The notes under the pieces are model-generated. The model saw nothing but the letters and a program-made list of their open reading frames with translations. It did not search any database and was not told the DNA's origin. Shown here in pieces: positions 18,267 through 27,324 of a DNA stretch of 64,000 nt. Source of the DNA: Mangrovimicrobium sp033283265 (GTDB lineage: Bacteria; Pseudomonadota; Gammaproteobacteria; Pseudomonadales; Halieaceae). Both the position numbers and the translations under genes were made by a program. Numbering within the stretch: position 1 is the first letter of the stretch; each line of letters starts with the position of its first letter. The stretch covers positions 248,001 to 312,000 of the forward strand of contig JAWMQN010000005.1 of the NCBI GenBank assembly GCA_033283265.1. Direction: 5' to 3'.

Positions 18267-19673
18267 TCAGTCCGCCATGTACTTGTCGATAGTCATCTCG
18301 AAGTGCCGCACGCGGATCTCCTGGTAGTTGCCCAGGGTCAGGCCCGGCTTGGCGGTGGCCTCGAGACCCTGCTGCTGCGCGTACAGGTTCTCGGTGTCCT
18401 GGTCGAGGATGTTGCCGAAGCCCGGGTCCATGCCCTCGGCCTCGGTGAAGGACTGGTGATCCTCGAGCCAGATGCACTCCGCCGGTTCCGGGCGCTCGCC
18501 GTCCTTGGGCACGGGGCGCAGGAAGAACACTTCGTAGAAGCTCTTGCGGTGGTCTTCCGGGTCCGGGCGGAAGCGGTAGACCATCGGCAGGGAGATCCCG
18601 GCGAAGAAGAAGGTGTTGGGGAAGATGGTATAGGAGAAGCAGTCCAGCAGCTCCGAGTCGGAGACGGCGCTGAGGTCCGTGTTGGTGCCCTTCTCGAACA
18701 TCTCCCGCAGCATGTCCGCCATGCGCTGGCGGGCGGTCTCGCCTTCTTTCAGGGTGCGGTCGGCGCCCTCGAGGAAGGAGCTGTCGCCGACGGTGAACTG
18801 GTCGAGGATGTCCTGCTCGGAGATCTGGCCGCGCAGGTGAGGGCTGACCACGCCGAGGGCGGAGATGAAGCGGTTGACGTGCTCGCCGTAGAAGTCGTAC
18901 TGGGAGTTGGCGTCGGCGTTCGAGGGGGCCACCTGCGGGTGGGTCTCGATCACGTGGTAGGCCTCCATGAAGGCCTCCATGTTGAGCTTCCAGTTGGCCG
19001 GGATGCGCTTGGCCACGTGGCAGTGGATGTAGCGCTTCTCCAGGCCCCAGGCCTTGAGGTGGGACATGAACTCAGGGCCGAAGTACTCGTCCAGGGGCAG
19101 GGCGTCGTGGTCCATGTTGATGAACACGAAGCCGGCCAGCAGTTCGACCCTGGCCTCGGGCAGCTTGAAGTTCTCCGCCTCGACGTGGGGGAAGTCCCAG
19201 TGGCAGGTGGCTTTCTGCATGCTGCCGTCGAGGTTCCAGGTCCAGCCGTGGAAGGGGCAGGTAAACTCGCTGGCGCAGCCCTCGGTGCCTGAGGGGCGCA
19301 GCTTGGTGCCGCGGTGCAGGCAGGCGTTGTAGTAGGCCTTGACCTCGTTCTCGGCGACACGGGTGACGATGAAGGAGCGGCGGCCCAGGTCGTAGACGTA
19401 GTAGTCGCCGACTTCGGGGATGTGCTCCTCGCGGCAGGCGAACTGCCAGGTGCGGGTCCAGAGCTTTTCATATTCCCGTTTGGCATATTCGGGATCAATG
19501 TAACGCTCTTTGGAAATATCCTCGTCGCCGAGGAAGCGGTAGGACTCGGAGCGTACCCAGTCCGGCGCGGCTACCCGGTCCTTGGCGATGATGTCCTGCG
19601 TGCTTGGTTCATTGGGGCAGCGGGCTTCGCCCGGGGCCAGGTTCTGTGCGTTATCAAGCGTCTGCTCGCTCAT
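18267..19673 (-). CDS. Rieske non-heme iron oxygenase, alpha subunit
   Basis: 468 aa. Terminal oxygenase that hydroxylates or dioxygenates an aromatic or alicyclic ring. The Rieske cluster ligands are Cys118-x-His120 (CLHRG) and Cys139-x2-His142 (CPFHGW); the mononuclear iron site is ExxHx4H with Glu237, His240 and His245. Length is in the range of ring-hydroxylating dioxygenases (about 430-470), but no beta subunit gene is present, suggesting an alpha-only enzyme. ATG at 19673 has a strong GGAGGT seven bases upstream; the frame runs 11 codons further without a site. A ferredoxin gene lies 400 bp downstream. It is divergent from the VOC gene. Confidence 0.92.
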   Translation of the reverse strand: MSEQTLDNAQNLAPGEARCPNEPSTQDIIAKDRVAAPDWVRSESYRFLGDEDISKERYIDPEYAKREYEKLWTRTWQFACREEHIPEVGDYYVYDLGRRSFIVTRVAENEVKAYYNACLHRGTKLRPSGTEGCASEFTCPFHGWTWNLDGSMQKATCHWDFPHVEAENFKLPEARVELLAGFVFINMDHDALPLDEYFGPEFMSHLKAWGLEKRYIHCHVAKRIPANWKLNMEAFMEAYHVIETHPQVAPSNADANSQYDFYGEHVNRFISALGVVSPHLRGQISEQDILDQFTVGDSSFLEGADRTLKEGETARQRMADMLREMFEKGTNTDLSAVSDSELLDCFSYTIFPNTFFFAGISLPMVYRFRPDPEDHRKSFYEVFFLRPVPKDGERPEPAECIWLEDHQSFTEAEGMDPGFGNILDQDTENLYAQQQGLEATAKPGLTLGNYQEIRVRHFEMTIDKYMAD

Positions 19674-19879
19674 ACGGCACCTCCAGACTAGTGCGTGTCG
19701 CGCCACGGGGGCGCTATTGATTATTTAACGGCCGCCATTATGCCACCCCCCTATTCCAGCCCAAAATGACTGGGTACGCATATCCATTTGTCCTCAACGA
19801 CAACGCCACCGGCTTCTGGTTGTCCTGCGAATCGAAATTCCCTACTGTTGTGCTCTGGTATTTTCCGGAGGAACATCCA

Positions 19880-20353
19880 ATGATAAGAGGTGTACACCAC
19901 TTTGGCATCCATGTGCACGACATGGACAAGATGCGCGCATTCTACAAGGCGGCCTTCGGCTTCGAGCTGGTCGGCGAGGAGTTCAGCTGGGAGAACGACG
20001 AATTCATCGACCGGATCGTCAACGTGCCCAATTCCGCCGCCCGCGGCTGCATGCTCAGGGCTGGCACCTGCTACATGGAAATGTTCCAGTACAGCGCCCC
20101 GGCACCGAAAGTGACTGAAGCGCTGAACCCACAGGACAAGGGCTACACCCACTTCTGTGTCGACGTGGTCGGCATCATGGAGGAGTTCGAGCGCCTCAAG
20201 GGCCTCGGCATGACCTTCACCCAGGACGCGCCGATCGAGATGGGCCACGTCACGTCCATCTACGGCCGTGACCCTGAAGGCAATGTGATTGAACTGCAGG
20301 AGACCGTGAACTGCGATTTCCCGCTGGAGAACCTCAAACCCGTTACCGGCTGA
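19880..20353 (+). CDS. VOC-superfamily (glyoxalase-fold) protein
   Basis: 157 aa. One vicinal-oxygen-chelate module: an N-terminal beta strand with HHFGIHVHDMDKMRAFY (first His metal ligand), THFCVDVVGI (second His) and EGNVIELQE (Glu ligand). Such proteins are lyases, isomerases, extradiol dioxygenases or binding proteins. It is divergent from the Rieske oxygenase gene, which suits a role in aromatic or CoA-ester breakdown but does not define the reaction. ATG at 19880 is preceded by GGAGGA; the frame extends further upstream without a site. Followed by an intrinsic terminator at 20386. Confidence 0.88.
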   Translation: MIRGVHHFGIHVHDMDKMRAFYKAAFGFELVGEEFSWENDEFIDRIVNVPNSAARGCMLRAGTCYMEMFQYSAPAPKVTEALNPQDKGYTHFCVDVVGIMEEFERLKGLGMTFTQDAPIEMGHVTSIYGRDPEGNVIELQETVNCDFPLENLKPVTG

Positions 20354-20385
20354 GTCCGGATCGGGTCATACTATGAGAAAGCAGC

Positions 20386-20416
20386 GGCGGCGGGGGTCTC
20401 TCCCGCCGCCGGTTTT
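20386..20416 (+). terminator. intrinsic terminator after the VOC gene
   Basis: GGCGGCGGG (20386-20394) pairs with CCCGCCGCC (20402-20410) over a 7-base loop and is followed by GGTTTTAT. It separates the VOC gene from the 2-oxoacid oxidoreductase gene. Confidence 0.75.
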
Positions 20417-20482
20417 ATGTAACAACCGGATAAAATCCCCAGGCCGACAGCGGCAGCGCTGCCGGCCTCCCGAAGCCCGCTC

Positions 20483-23400
20483 ATGACCAAATCCGTAGTA
20501 ACACTCGACGACAAGTACCTGCAGGCCGGTGGACAGGTGTTCATGTCCTCCAACCAGGCCCTGGTGCGCCTGCCGCTGGACCAGGCCCGCCGCGACCGCG
20601 CCGCGGGCCTCAAGACCGGCGGCTTCATCTCCGGCTACCGGGGCTCGCCGCTGGGTGTCTACGACTCCGCCCTGTGGGGCGCGCAGAAGCTGCTCGACGA
20701 GCACAACATCGTCTTCCGCGCCGGCCTCAACGAGGAGCTGGCGGTCAGCTCGATCCGCGGCACCCAGGAACTGAAGTGGTTCGGCAACTCCGACTACGAC
20801 GGCATCTTCGGCCTCTGGTACGGCAAGGGCATCGGTGTCGACCGGGCCTGCGAGTCGATGAAACTGGGCAACTTCGAGGGCAGCTCCGCCCACGGCGGCT
20901 TCCTCATCGTCGCCGGCGACGACCACGGCGGCAAGTCCTCGGACAGCGCCCACCAGTCGGAACACACCCTGATGGCGGCCATGGTGCCGATTCTCTACCC
21001 GGCGAATATCGGCGAGATCATCGAGTTCGGCCTGTTCGGCTGGGCCATGTCGCGCTTCAGCGGTTGCTATGTCGGCCTCAAGACCATCACCGACACCCTC
21101 GACCTCACCGCCTGCGTCGAGCTGCCCGACCCCTACCGTGAATACGTCACCCCGCAGGACGTCGTCATTCCCCCCGAGGGCCTCAACGCCCGGGAGAATA
21201 TCGTCCCCCTGCAGGAAGAAGAGTGGCTGGTGAACTACCGCCTGCCCGCGGCCACCGCCTTCGCCCGGGCCAATGGCATCGACCGCACTGTCATCAACGG
21301 CGACAAGCGTGAACTGGGCATCGTCAGCGCGGGCAAGGCCTTCCTCGACGTGCGCCAGGCGCTGGCGGACCTCGGCCTCGACGAGGCCGCCTGCGAGCGC
21401 CTCGGTATCCGCCTCTACAAGCCCGGCCTGATCTGGCCGATGGATGGCGAGGGCCTCAACGACTTCGCCCGCGGCCACAGGGCCATCCTGGTGGTGGAGG
21501 AAAAACGCCCGGTGATGGAAGACCAGATCGCCCGTCACCTCTACGCCCTCGGCGACGGCGAGCGCCCCGCGCTGGCCGGCAAGCTGGACCTCGAGGGCAA
21601 GCCCCTGCTGTCCTCGGTGGGCGAACTCAGCGTGGGCCAGGCGCGCGCGGCAATCGCCCGCCTGCTGGAGCAACTCGGCATTCGCGATGACGCCGTCGCC
21701 GTACACTACACGGAGTTCCGGCAGCTCGAGAGCAAATCCGCCGGCTACGGCAGCGGCGTCATGCGCCCGGCCTATTTCTGCTCCGGCTGCCCGCACAACA
21801 CCAGTACCAGACTGCCGGAAGGCTCCCGCGCCATGGGCGGCATCGGCTGCCACGGCCTCGCCGCGGTGGTGATGGACCGCGACACCATGCAGTTCATGCC
21901 CATGGGCCACGAGGGCTCGCCCTGGACCTCGGTGAGCCACTTCGTCGACACCCCGCACATGTTCCAGAACATGGGCGACGGCACCTACTCCCACTCCGGG
22001 GTGCTGGCGATTCGCGCAGCGGTCGCAGCGAAGGCCAACATCACCTACAAGGTGCTCTACAACGACGCCGTGGCGATGACCGGCGGCCAGCCGGTGGAGC
22101 AGTCCATTTCGCCCATCGACATGGTCAACCAGCTGCTCTCCGAGGGCGTGCGCCCGGTCTACCTGGTCTCCGACGACCCGGAGCAGTACCGCGGCCTGGA
22201 ACTGCCGAAGAACTCCGGCCTCTACCACCGCGACGAACTGGACGGCCTGCAGAAAGAACTGCGCAAGATGAAAGGCGTCACCGGCATCGTCTACGAGCAG
22301 ACCTGCGCCACGGAAAAACGCCGCCGGCGCAAGCGCGGGCTGATGGAAGACCCGGACAAGCGCCTGTTCATCAACCCGGAAGTCTGCGAGGGCTGCGGCG
22401 ACTGCTCGGTGCAGTCGAACTGCATCAGCATCACCCCGCTGGAGACCGAGCTCGGCCGCAAGCGCAGGATCGACCAGTCCACCTGCAACAAGGACTACAG
22501 CTGCGTGAAGGGCTTCTGCCCCTCCTTCGTCAACGTGACCGGGGCGAAGATCGCCGTGCACACCCGCGGCGAGGAGAGCGAACTGGAGCGCCTCGTCGCC
22601 GGGCTGCCCGAGCCCGACCTCGCCCCGCTGGGCGACAGCGGCTACAACATCCTCGTCGGCGGCATCGGCGGCACCGGGGTACTGACCATCGGCGCCCTGC
22701 TCGGCATGGCCGCCAACCTCGACGGCAAGGGCGCCACCATCCTCGACATGACCGGCATGGCACAGAAGGGCGGCGCGGTGACCAGCCACATCCGCATCGG
22801 CCCGGACCCGAAAGGCATCTACACCTCGCGCCTGTCCGAGGGCATGTGCGACCTGATGCTGGCCTGCGACATGATCGTCGGCGCCAGCGCGCCGGTGCTG
22901 AAGACCATCAAGCCCGGCAGCACCGCCGCCATCCTCAACACCGACGTCGCCCCCACCGGCGACTTCCAGAGCAACAAGCATCTCGACCTCGGCGAGGCGC
23001 GGCTGCGCTCGGCGGTGCTCAAGGCGCTGGACGGCGCGCCCTGCTTCGACCTGCACGCCAGCAAGCTGGCCACCGACCTTACCGGCGACAGCATCGGCAC
23101 CAATGTCCTGATGATGGGTTACGCCGCACAGAAGGGCCTGCTGCCGCTGAGTGTCGCCTCTATCGAGGAGGCGATCCGCCTCAACGGCACCTTCGTCAAG
23201 GGCAACCTGCGCACCTTCGCCCTCGGCCGCCTCGCCGCCCACGACCCCGCGGCCCTCGCGGCGCAACTGGACGCCACGCCAGAGCTGCCCAGCCTCGACA
23301 CCGTCGACGCCGTACTGGCCAGCCGCACCAGGCTGCTGACCAGCTACCAGAGCGAGGCCTACGCGCAGACCTACACTGACTTCGTGGCGTCGATTCGCCA

Positions 23401-23986
23401 GCGCGTGGCAGAGAAGAAGCTGGAAAACGGCGAGGAGTTCGTGCGCCGCGTCGCCCTCTCCCTGGCCCGCCTGATGAGCTACAAGGACGAGTACGAAGTG
23501 GCCCGCCTGTACAGCGAGCCGAAGTTCATGGAGCGGCTGAAGGCGCAGTTCAGCGGCGATTTCCGCATCGAGTTCAACCTCGCCTCGGCGCTGCTGTTCT
23601 CCGGCACCGACCCGGCCACCGGGCGGCCGAAGAAACGCACCATCGGGCCCTGGATGCTCAAGGCCTTCGGCCTGCTGGCGAAGTTCAAGTTCCTCCGCGG
23701 CACCCCCTTCGACCCGATCGGCTACCTGCCCGAGCGGCGCATGGAACGGCGGCTCATCGGCGAGTACCGCAACCTGATCGACGACATCAGCCGGCGCCTG
23801 GACGCGGACAATATCGCCAAGGGCATCGAGATCGCCGCGGCGGCCTTCGAGATTGCCGGGTACGGCCCGGTCAAGGATGCGGCGGTGGAGAACTACCGGG
23901 CGCAGCTGCCCGTCCTGCTGGCCGAATTCGCCAATCCTTTGGCCGAAACCGCCATCCCCGAGCTATTGGAAGTACGGCAGGTATAA
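20483..23986 (+). CDS. indolepyruvate ferredoxin oxidoreductase-family protein (fused IorA-IorB type)
   Basis: 1167 aa, one polypeptide joining the parts that are separate alpha and beta chains in archaea. It oxidatively decarboxylates a 2-oxoacid to its acyl-CoA using thiamine diphosphate, with ferredoxin as acceptor. Order: N-terminal pyrimidine-binding region (ISGYRGSPLG, VAGDDHGGKSSD), TPP-binding centre (YFCSGCPHNTS, GIGCHGLAA, MGHEGSPW), an Fe-S segment near 630-680 with CEGCGDCSVQSNC and later paired cysteines, and the gamma-type domain (VGGIGGTGVLTIG, MTGMAQKGGAVTSH). ATG at 20483. The proteobacterial versions are thought to act on aryl-pyruvates or branched 2-oxoacids. The flavoprotein at 24136 follows on the same strand. 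Confidence 0.93.
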   Translation: MTKSVVTLDDKYLQAGGQVFMSSNQALVRLPLDQARRDRAAGLKTGGFISGYRGSPLGVYDSALWGAQKLLDEHNIVFRAGLNEELAVSSIRGTQELKWFGNSDYDGIFGLWYGKGIGVDRACESMKLGNFEGSSAHGGFLIVAGDDHGGKSSDSAHQSEHTLMAAMVPILYPANIGEIIEFGLFGWAMSRFSGCYVGLKTITDTLDLTACVELPDPYREYVTPQDVVIPPEGLNARENIVPLQEEEWLVNYRLPAATAFARANGIDRTVINGDKRELGIVSAGKAFLDVRQALADLGLDEAACERLGIRLYKPGLIWPMDGEGLNDFARGHRAILVVEEKRPVMEDQIARHLYALGDGERPALAGKLDLEGKPLLSSVGELSVGQARAAIARLLEQLGIRDDAVAVHYTEFRQLESKSAGYGSGVMRPAYFCSGCPHNTSTRLPEGSRAMGGIGCHGLAAVVMDRDTMQFMPMGHEGSPWTSVSHFVDTPHMFQNMGDGTYSHSGVLAIRAAVAAKANITYKVLYNDAVAMTGGQPVEQSISPIDMVNQLLSEGVRPVYLVSDDPEQYRGLELPKNSGLYHRDELDGLQKELRKMKGVTGIVYEQTCATEKRRRRKRGLMEDPDKRLFINPEVCEGCGDCSVQSNCISITPLETELGRKRRIDQSTCNKDYSCVKGFCPSFVNVTGAKIAVHTRGEESELERLVAGLPEPDLAPLGDSGYNILVGGIGGTGVLTIGALLGMAANLDGKGATILDMTGMAQKGGAVTSHIRIGPDPKGIYTSRLSEGMCDLMLACDMIVGASAPVLKTIKPGSTAAILNTDVAPTGDFQSNKHLDLGEARLRSAVLKALDGAPCFDLHASKLATDLTGDSIGTNVLMMGYAAQKGLLPLSVASIEEAIRLNGTFVKGNLRTFALGRLAAHDPAALAAQLDATPELPSLDTVDAVLASRTRLLTSYQSEAYAQTYTDFVASIRQRVAEKKLENGEEFVRRVALSLARLMSYKDEYEVARLYSEPKFMERLKAQFSGDFRIEFNLASALLFSGTDPATGRPKKRTIGPWMLKAFGLLAKFKFLRGTPFDPIGYLPERRMERRLIGEYRNLIDDISRRLDADNIAKGIEIAAAAFEIAGYGPVKDAAVENYRAQLPVLLAEFANPLAETAIPELLEVRQV

Positions 23987-24135
23987 ATGTAAGATTTGCA
24001 GCCCTTTTATTCCCGGCCGCCAACGGCACCCGCGAGCGCAACGACGCGCTACTCCCTGAAGGCAACTCGCCACGGGGCGCGCGCCCGCGACAGCCGTAAA
24101 ACTATATATATATCGCACTGGAGAAATGAGCAGAG

Positions 24136-25113
24136 ATGACACTGAAAACACGTTTTAGCGAATTGCTGGGTATCGAGTACCCGATCGTACAGGGCGGCAT
24201 GATGTGGGTCGGCCGCGCGGAACTGGCGGCTGCGGTATCCAACGCCGGTGGCCTCGGCATCCTCACCGCCCTCACCCAGCCGACCCCCGACGACCTGCGC
24301 AAGGAAATCGAGCGCTGCCGGGAAATGACCGACAAGCCCTTCGGCGTCAACCTCACCATCCTGCCTTCAGTTAATCCGCCCCCCTACGCCGAATACCGCA
24401 AGGCGATCATCGAGATGGGCGTGAAGATTGTCGAGACCGCGGGCCACAACCCGGGCGAGCACGTCGAGGACTTCAAGAACAACGGCATCATCGTCGTGCA
24501 CAAGTGCACCGCAGTGCGCCACGCCCTCTCCGCCGAGCGCATGGGCGTCGACGCCATCTCCATCGACGGCTTCGAGTGTGCCGGCCACCCCGGTGAAGAC
24601 GACATCCCCGGCCTGATCCTGATCCCCGCTGCCGCCGACAAGGTGAAGATCCCGATGATCGCCTCCGGCGGCTTCGGCGACGGCCGCGGCCTGGTGGCCG
24701 CGCTGGCCCTGGGCGCCGACGGCATCAACATGGGCACCCGCTTCTGCGCGACGAAAGAAGCGCCGATCCACGACAACATCAAGCAACTGCTGGTGGAGAA
24801 CGACGAGCGCGACACCAACCTGATCTTCCGCTCCCTGCGCAACACCGGCCGTGTCGCCAAGACCAGCCGTTCCAGCGAGGTGGTGGAAATCCTGCGTAAC
24901 CCGGAAGCCGAGTTCAAGGACGTGGCGCACCTGGTGAAAGGCGCCGATGGCCGCGTCGCGCTGGAAACCGGCAACGTCGACGCGGGCCTGGTGTGGGCCG
25001 GCCAGATCCAGGGCCTGATCCACGACATCCCCAGCTGTGAAGAACTGATCAAGCGCATCGTCGACGACGCCACCGCGATCATCAACAGCCGCCTGCCGGG
25101 CTTTACCGGCTAA
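24136..25113 (+). CDS. nitronate monooxygenase-family flavoprotein
   Basis: 325 aa. TIM-barrel FMN protein of the 2-nitropropane dioxygenase/FabK-like group: YPIVQGGMMWVG at 17-28, VSNAGGLGIL, GVNLTILP, FECAGHPGEDD and ASGGFGDGRGLVAALALGADGINMGTRF (phosphate binding). Relatives include enoyl reductases and the steroid-pathway flavoprotein IpdC of actinobacteria, and given the many acyl-CoA genes nearby a reductase of a cyclic CoA ester is a fair alternative to nitronate oxidation (inference). ATG at 24136, weak site GGAG upstream. About 150 bp after the ferredoxin oxidoreductase; a strong terminator follows at 25165. Confidence 0.88.
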   Translation: MTLKTRFSELLGIEYPIVQGGMMWVGRAELAAAVSNAGGLGILTALTQPTPDDLRKEIERCREMTDKPFGVNLTILPSVNPPPYAEYRKAIIEMGVKIVETAGHNPGEHVEDFKNNGIIVVHKCTAVRHALSAERMGVDAISIDGFECAGHPGEDDIPGLILIPAAADKVKIPMIASGGFGDGRGLVAALALGADGINMGTRFCATKEAPIHDNIKQLLVENDERDTNLIFRSLRNTGRVAKTSRSSEVVEILRNPEAEFKDVAHLVKGADGRVALETGNVDAGLVWAGQIQGLIHDIPSCEELIKRIVDDATAIINSRLPGFTG

Positions 25114-25164
25114 GCCGGAACGGCGTCAGGGGCGGCCGGAGGCCGCCACGCCACGATCCAGCCG

Positions 25165-25198
25165 AAAACCGGGCTCTCGTCGAGAGCCCGGTTTTTTT
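25165..25198. terminator. strong intrinsic terminator, probably bidirectional
   Basis: AACCGGGCTCTC (25167-25178) pairs with GAGAGCCCGGTT (25182-25193) around a 3-base loop; a run of seven T follows on the plus strand and four A precede it, giving T on the minus strand. It lies between the convergent flavoprotein and GFA genes. Confidence 0.9.
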
Positions 25199-25237
25199 AT
25201 GTCGATTTGTCAGTGAGTCGGAAAAGCGCTGGCCGGC

Positions 25238-25657
25238 CTACCCGGCGGCCGCCGGCAGTAGCAGTGCGGTCCAGGCGGGCATTTCCTCGCGGAAACCGAC
25301 ACCGCTGGACACCAGGCCGTGGTTCCCGTCCAGGCAGGCCAGCGCCATGTGGGTTTCCCCGGCCCATTTGCTGGAGCGGAAGAACATGCGCGTGCCGCAG
25401 TGGCGGCAGAAGCCGCGCTCGGATTCGGCACTGGAGGGGTACCACTCGAGCTGCGCCTCGCCAGCATCGATGCGGAACCGGGCTGTCTCCACCCCCACCC
25501 AGGTTACCGCTGCTGCGCCGTGGGCGCGCCGGCAGGATTCGCAGACACAGTCGGCGACAAAGCGCGGCGCACCGCTGCAAGAGAAGCGCACCGCCCCGCA
25601 CATGCAGGCACCACTGCAGGAGGGCGCCTGGCCCTGGTCCGGGGGGGAAGTGCTCAC
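25238..25657 (-). CDS. GFA-family (glutathione-dependent formaldehyde-activating-like) zinc protein
   Basis: 139 aa. Zinc-binding beta-tent fold. The cysteine pattern CMCGAVRF...CVCESCRRAHG...FCRHCGTRMFF is the GFA/Mss4 signature with two zinc sites. Members range from S-hydroxymethylglutathione formation to unknown roles, so no reaction is assigned. The start is a GTG at 25657 that overlaps the stop of the amphi-Trp gene (GTGA), which indicates translational coupling. It ends just left of the strong terminator at 25165. Confidence 0.85.
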   Translation of the reverse strand: MSTSPPDQGQAPSCSGACMCGAVRFSCSGAPRFVADCVCESCRRAHGAAAVTWVGVETARFRIDAGEAQLEWYPSSAESERGFCRHCGTRMFFRSSKWAGETHMALACLDGNHGLVSSGVGFREEMPAWTALLLPAAAG

Positions 25658-25878
25658 GACTTCCAGCTCAGTTCGATTTCGATGCTGCCCTTGTGGCTTT
25701 TCACCTCGACCTCGAACTCTAGCTTGAGCTCGTCCGCGACCTTGACGTGGAGTTTCTTGCCATCTTGCAGGAAGTCCACGCCGTTGTGGCGGGCCAGGGA
25801 ATCGGCCAGCTCGCGCAGCAGGTCGGCGGCCTGTTCGCGGCGCAGTTCATGTTTTTCGCTGATCTCGAGCAGTTCCAT
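25654..25878 (-). CDS. amphi-Trp domain protein
   Basis: 74 aa small protein: an N-terminal basic/acidic helix (SEKHELRREQAADLLRELADSL) followed by strands ending in KGSIEIELSWKS. The Glu/Lys-rich strands and the terminal Trp match the amphi-Trp domain, found in bacteria and archaea with unknown function. ATG at 25878 has an excellent AAGGAG six bases upstream; the open frame extends 38 codons further but without a site. The stop overlaps the GFA start. Divergent from trxC with about 100 bp between. Confidence 0.8.
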   Translation of the reverse strand: MELLEISEKHELRREQAADLLRELADSLARHNGVDFLQDGKKLHVKVADELKLEFEVEVKSHKGSIEIELSWKS

Positions 25879-25979
25879 GGCGGCTCCTTGCAGTCGCGGC
25901 AAAGCAGTGACGGTGGCGGATTGTTTCTCCGGCTTCGAACCCAATATAGTAGAAGACGCCAGGCTTCGAGGGTTCCGTC

Positions 25980-26414
25980 GTGAGTGAGTCATGCCATATC
26001 GTTTGCCCCCACTGTGACGCGGTCAATCGCCTGCCGCGGGCGAGGCTCGGCGCCGCGCCCCGCTGCGGCAGCTGCCACCAGGCACTGTTTGGCGGACAGG
26101 CGCTCGAGCTCGGCGAGCACAACTTCTCCCGCCACCTGGAGCGCAGCGACCTCCCCCTGCTGGTGGATTTCTGGGCCCCGTGGTGCGGCCCGTGCAAGGT
26201 GATGGCACCCGCTTTCGCCCAGGCGGCCGCCGTGCTGGAGCCGCAGCTGCGGCTGGCCAAGGTGAACACGGAAACGGCACAGGCCATCGCCGCGCGCTAC
26301 AACATTCGCAGCATCCCCACCCTGATCCTGTTCCGCGGCGGCCGAGAGCACGCCCGGCAGGCGGGCGCCATGGGCGCGGCGGACATCGTGCGCTGGGCGC
26401 AGGCGCAGCTCTAG
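25980..26414 (+). CDS. trxC: thioredoxin 2
   Basis: 144 aa. Cytoplasmic disulfide reductase induced by oxidative stress in relatives. The N-terminal zinc-binding segment has two CxxC pairs (CPHC and CGSC), and the thioredoxin fold carries the active site WCGPC at 68-72 and the cis-proline segment IRSIPT. This zinc domain plus fold is the hallmark of TrxC. GTG start at 25980 with GAGGG seven bases upstream. Divergent from the amphi-Trp/GFA pair. Its stop overlaps the stop of the convergent PRPP-synthetase-like gene through a shared CTAG. Confidence 0.95.
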   Translation: MSESCHIVCPHCDAVNRLPRARLGAAPRCGSCHQALFGGQALELGEHNFSRHLERSDLPLLVDFWAPWCGPCKVMAPAFAQAAAVLEPQLRLAKVNTETAQAIAARYNIRSIPTLILFRGGREHARQAGAMGAADIVRWAQAQL

Positions 26415-27322
26415 GCGGCCGGCACGGCCTGGCCCAGCAGGGGCAGCAGTGCCTGGCTCAGCAGCGGCGCCATGTCGATGGCGTTGCTGCCGTGACTGAT
26501 ACAGTCGGTGCTCCAGATTTCACCCACGCCAGCGGCCCGCAGCACCTCCAGCGCATCCCCGGCGAACAGCGCGTGGGTGACCGCCACATCCACCGAGGCC
26601 GCCCCGGCCTGCAACAGCAGCTCACAGGCCCGGGCCAGGGTGCGGCCGGAGCTGGCCACATCGTCCATCAGCACCACCTGGCGGCCGCTGAACTGCAGCG
26701 GGGGCAGCGTGATCTCCACCTGCCGGTCGCCGCTGCGCCGCTTGCTGCACACCCCGTAGTCGCAGCCGAGCTGGCCGGCGGCCATCTCCACCCACTGGCG
26801 GGACTCCGCGTCGGGACCGAGCAGCAGCGGCGCCTCGCGCCGCCGCCCGATCAGCTCGGCCAGCCGCGGCGCGCCGGACAGGGCGATGGCCTGCCCGCCG
26901 GGAATCGCCTCGGCCAGGTGCTGGATGCGGTGCAGGTGGGGATCGACGGTGATCACCGCGTCGAACAGCCCGGCGAGAAAATGCCCGATCACCTGCTGGC
27001 TGACGATCTCGCCGGGGTGGAAGGCGATGTCCTGGCGCATGTAGGCCAGGTAGGGCGCCACCAGCACAAGGCGGCCGATGCCCGCCGTGCGGGCGTGGCG
27101 GGCGATCAGCAGCAGTTCCACCAGCTTGTCGTTGGGCCGGTCGAGGCTGCGGTAGAGCACCAGGGTAGGCGGCAGGGGCCCGCCCTCCGCCAGCGGCAGG
27201 GTCAGCCGCAACTCCTGGTCGGGAAAGCGATGGCACTGGTAAGCGGCGGATTCCAGGCCGCTGGCCTGTGCCAGGCGCGCGGCAGCGGCGGACTCGTCCG
27301 GGTTGTAAAGCAGCAGTGCCAT
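26411..27322 (-). CDS. PRPP-synthetase-like protein paired with an AMP-phosphorylase-like enzyme
   Basis: 303 aa, close to normal ribose-phosphate pyrophosphokinases (about 310) but divergent from the housekeeping form. ATP-binding features remain: PYLAYMRQDIAFHPGE and VITVDPHLHRIQ, and the ribose-phosphate loop VLMDDVASSGRTL, where canonical enzymes have DDIVDTGGT. It should bind a ribose phosphate and ATP. Its start is two bases from the stop of the AMP-phosphorylase-like gene, so the two are one unit. It may convert ribose 1,5-bisphosphate to PRPP or the reverse, instead of the classical ribose 5-phosphate reaction (inference). Converges on trxC. Confidence 0.85.
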   Translation of the reverse strand: MALLLYNPDESAAAARLAQASGLESAAYQCHRFPDQELRLTLPLAEGGPLPPTLVLYRSLDRPNDKLVELLLIARHARTAGIGRLVLVAPYLAYMRQDIAFHPGEIVSQQVIGHFLAGLFDAVITVDPHLHRIQHLAEAIPGGQAIALSGAPRLAELIGRRREAPLLLGPDAESRQWVEMAAGQLGCDYGVCSKRRSGDRQVEITLPPLQFSGRQVVLMDDVASSGRTLARACELLLQAGAASVDVAVTHALFAGDALEVLRAAGVGEIWSTDCISHGSNAIDMAPLLSQALLPLLGQAVPAA

Positions 27323-27324
27323 GC

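Noticed and set aside
20366..23266. 966-codon open frame on the minus strand opposite the 2-oxoacid oxidoreductase
   Set aside because: It is low in complexity, rich in Gly, Val, Asp, His and Arg as antisense frames of GC-rich genes are, and has no recognisable domain; the plus-strand gene has clear motifs.
24103..24117. TATATATA-type stretch before the nitronate-type gene
   Set aside because: Could be a promoter element but no -35 at proper spacing was found, so it was not listed.
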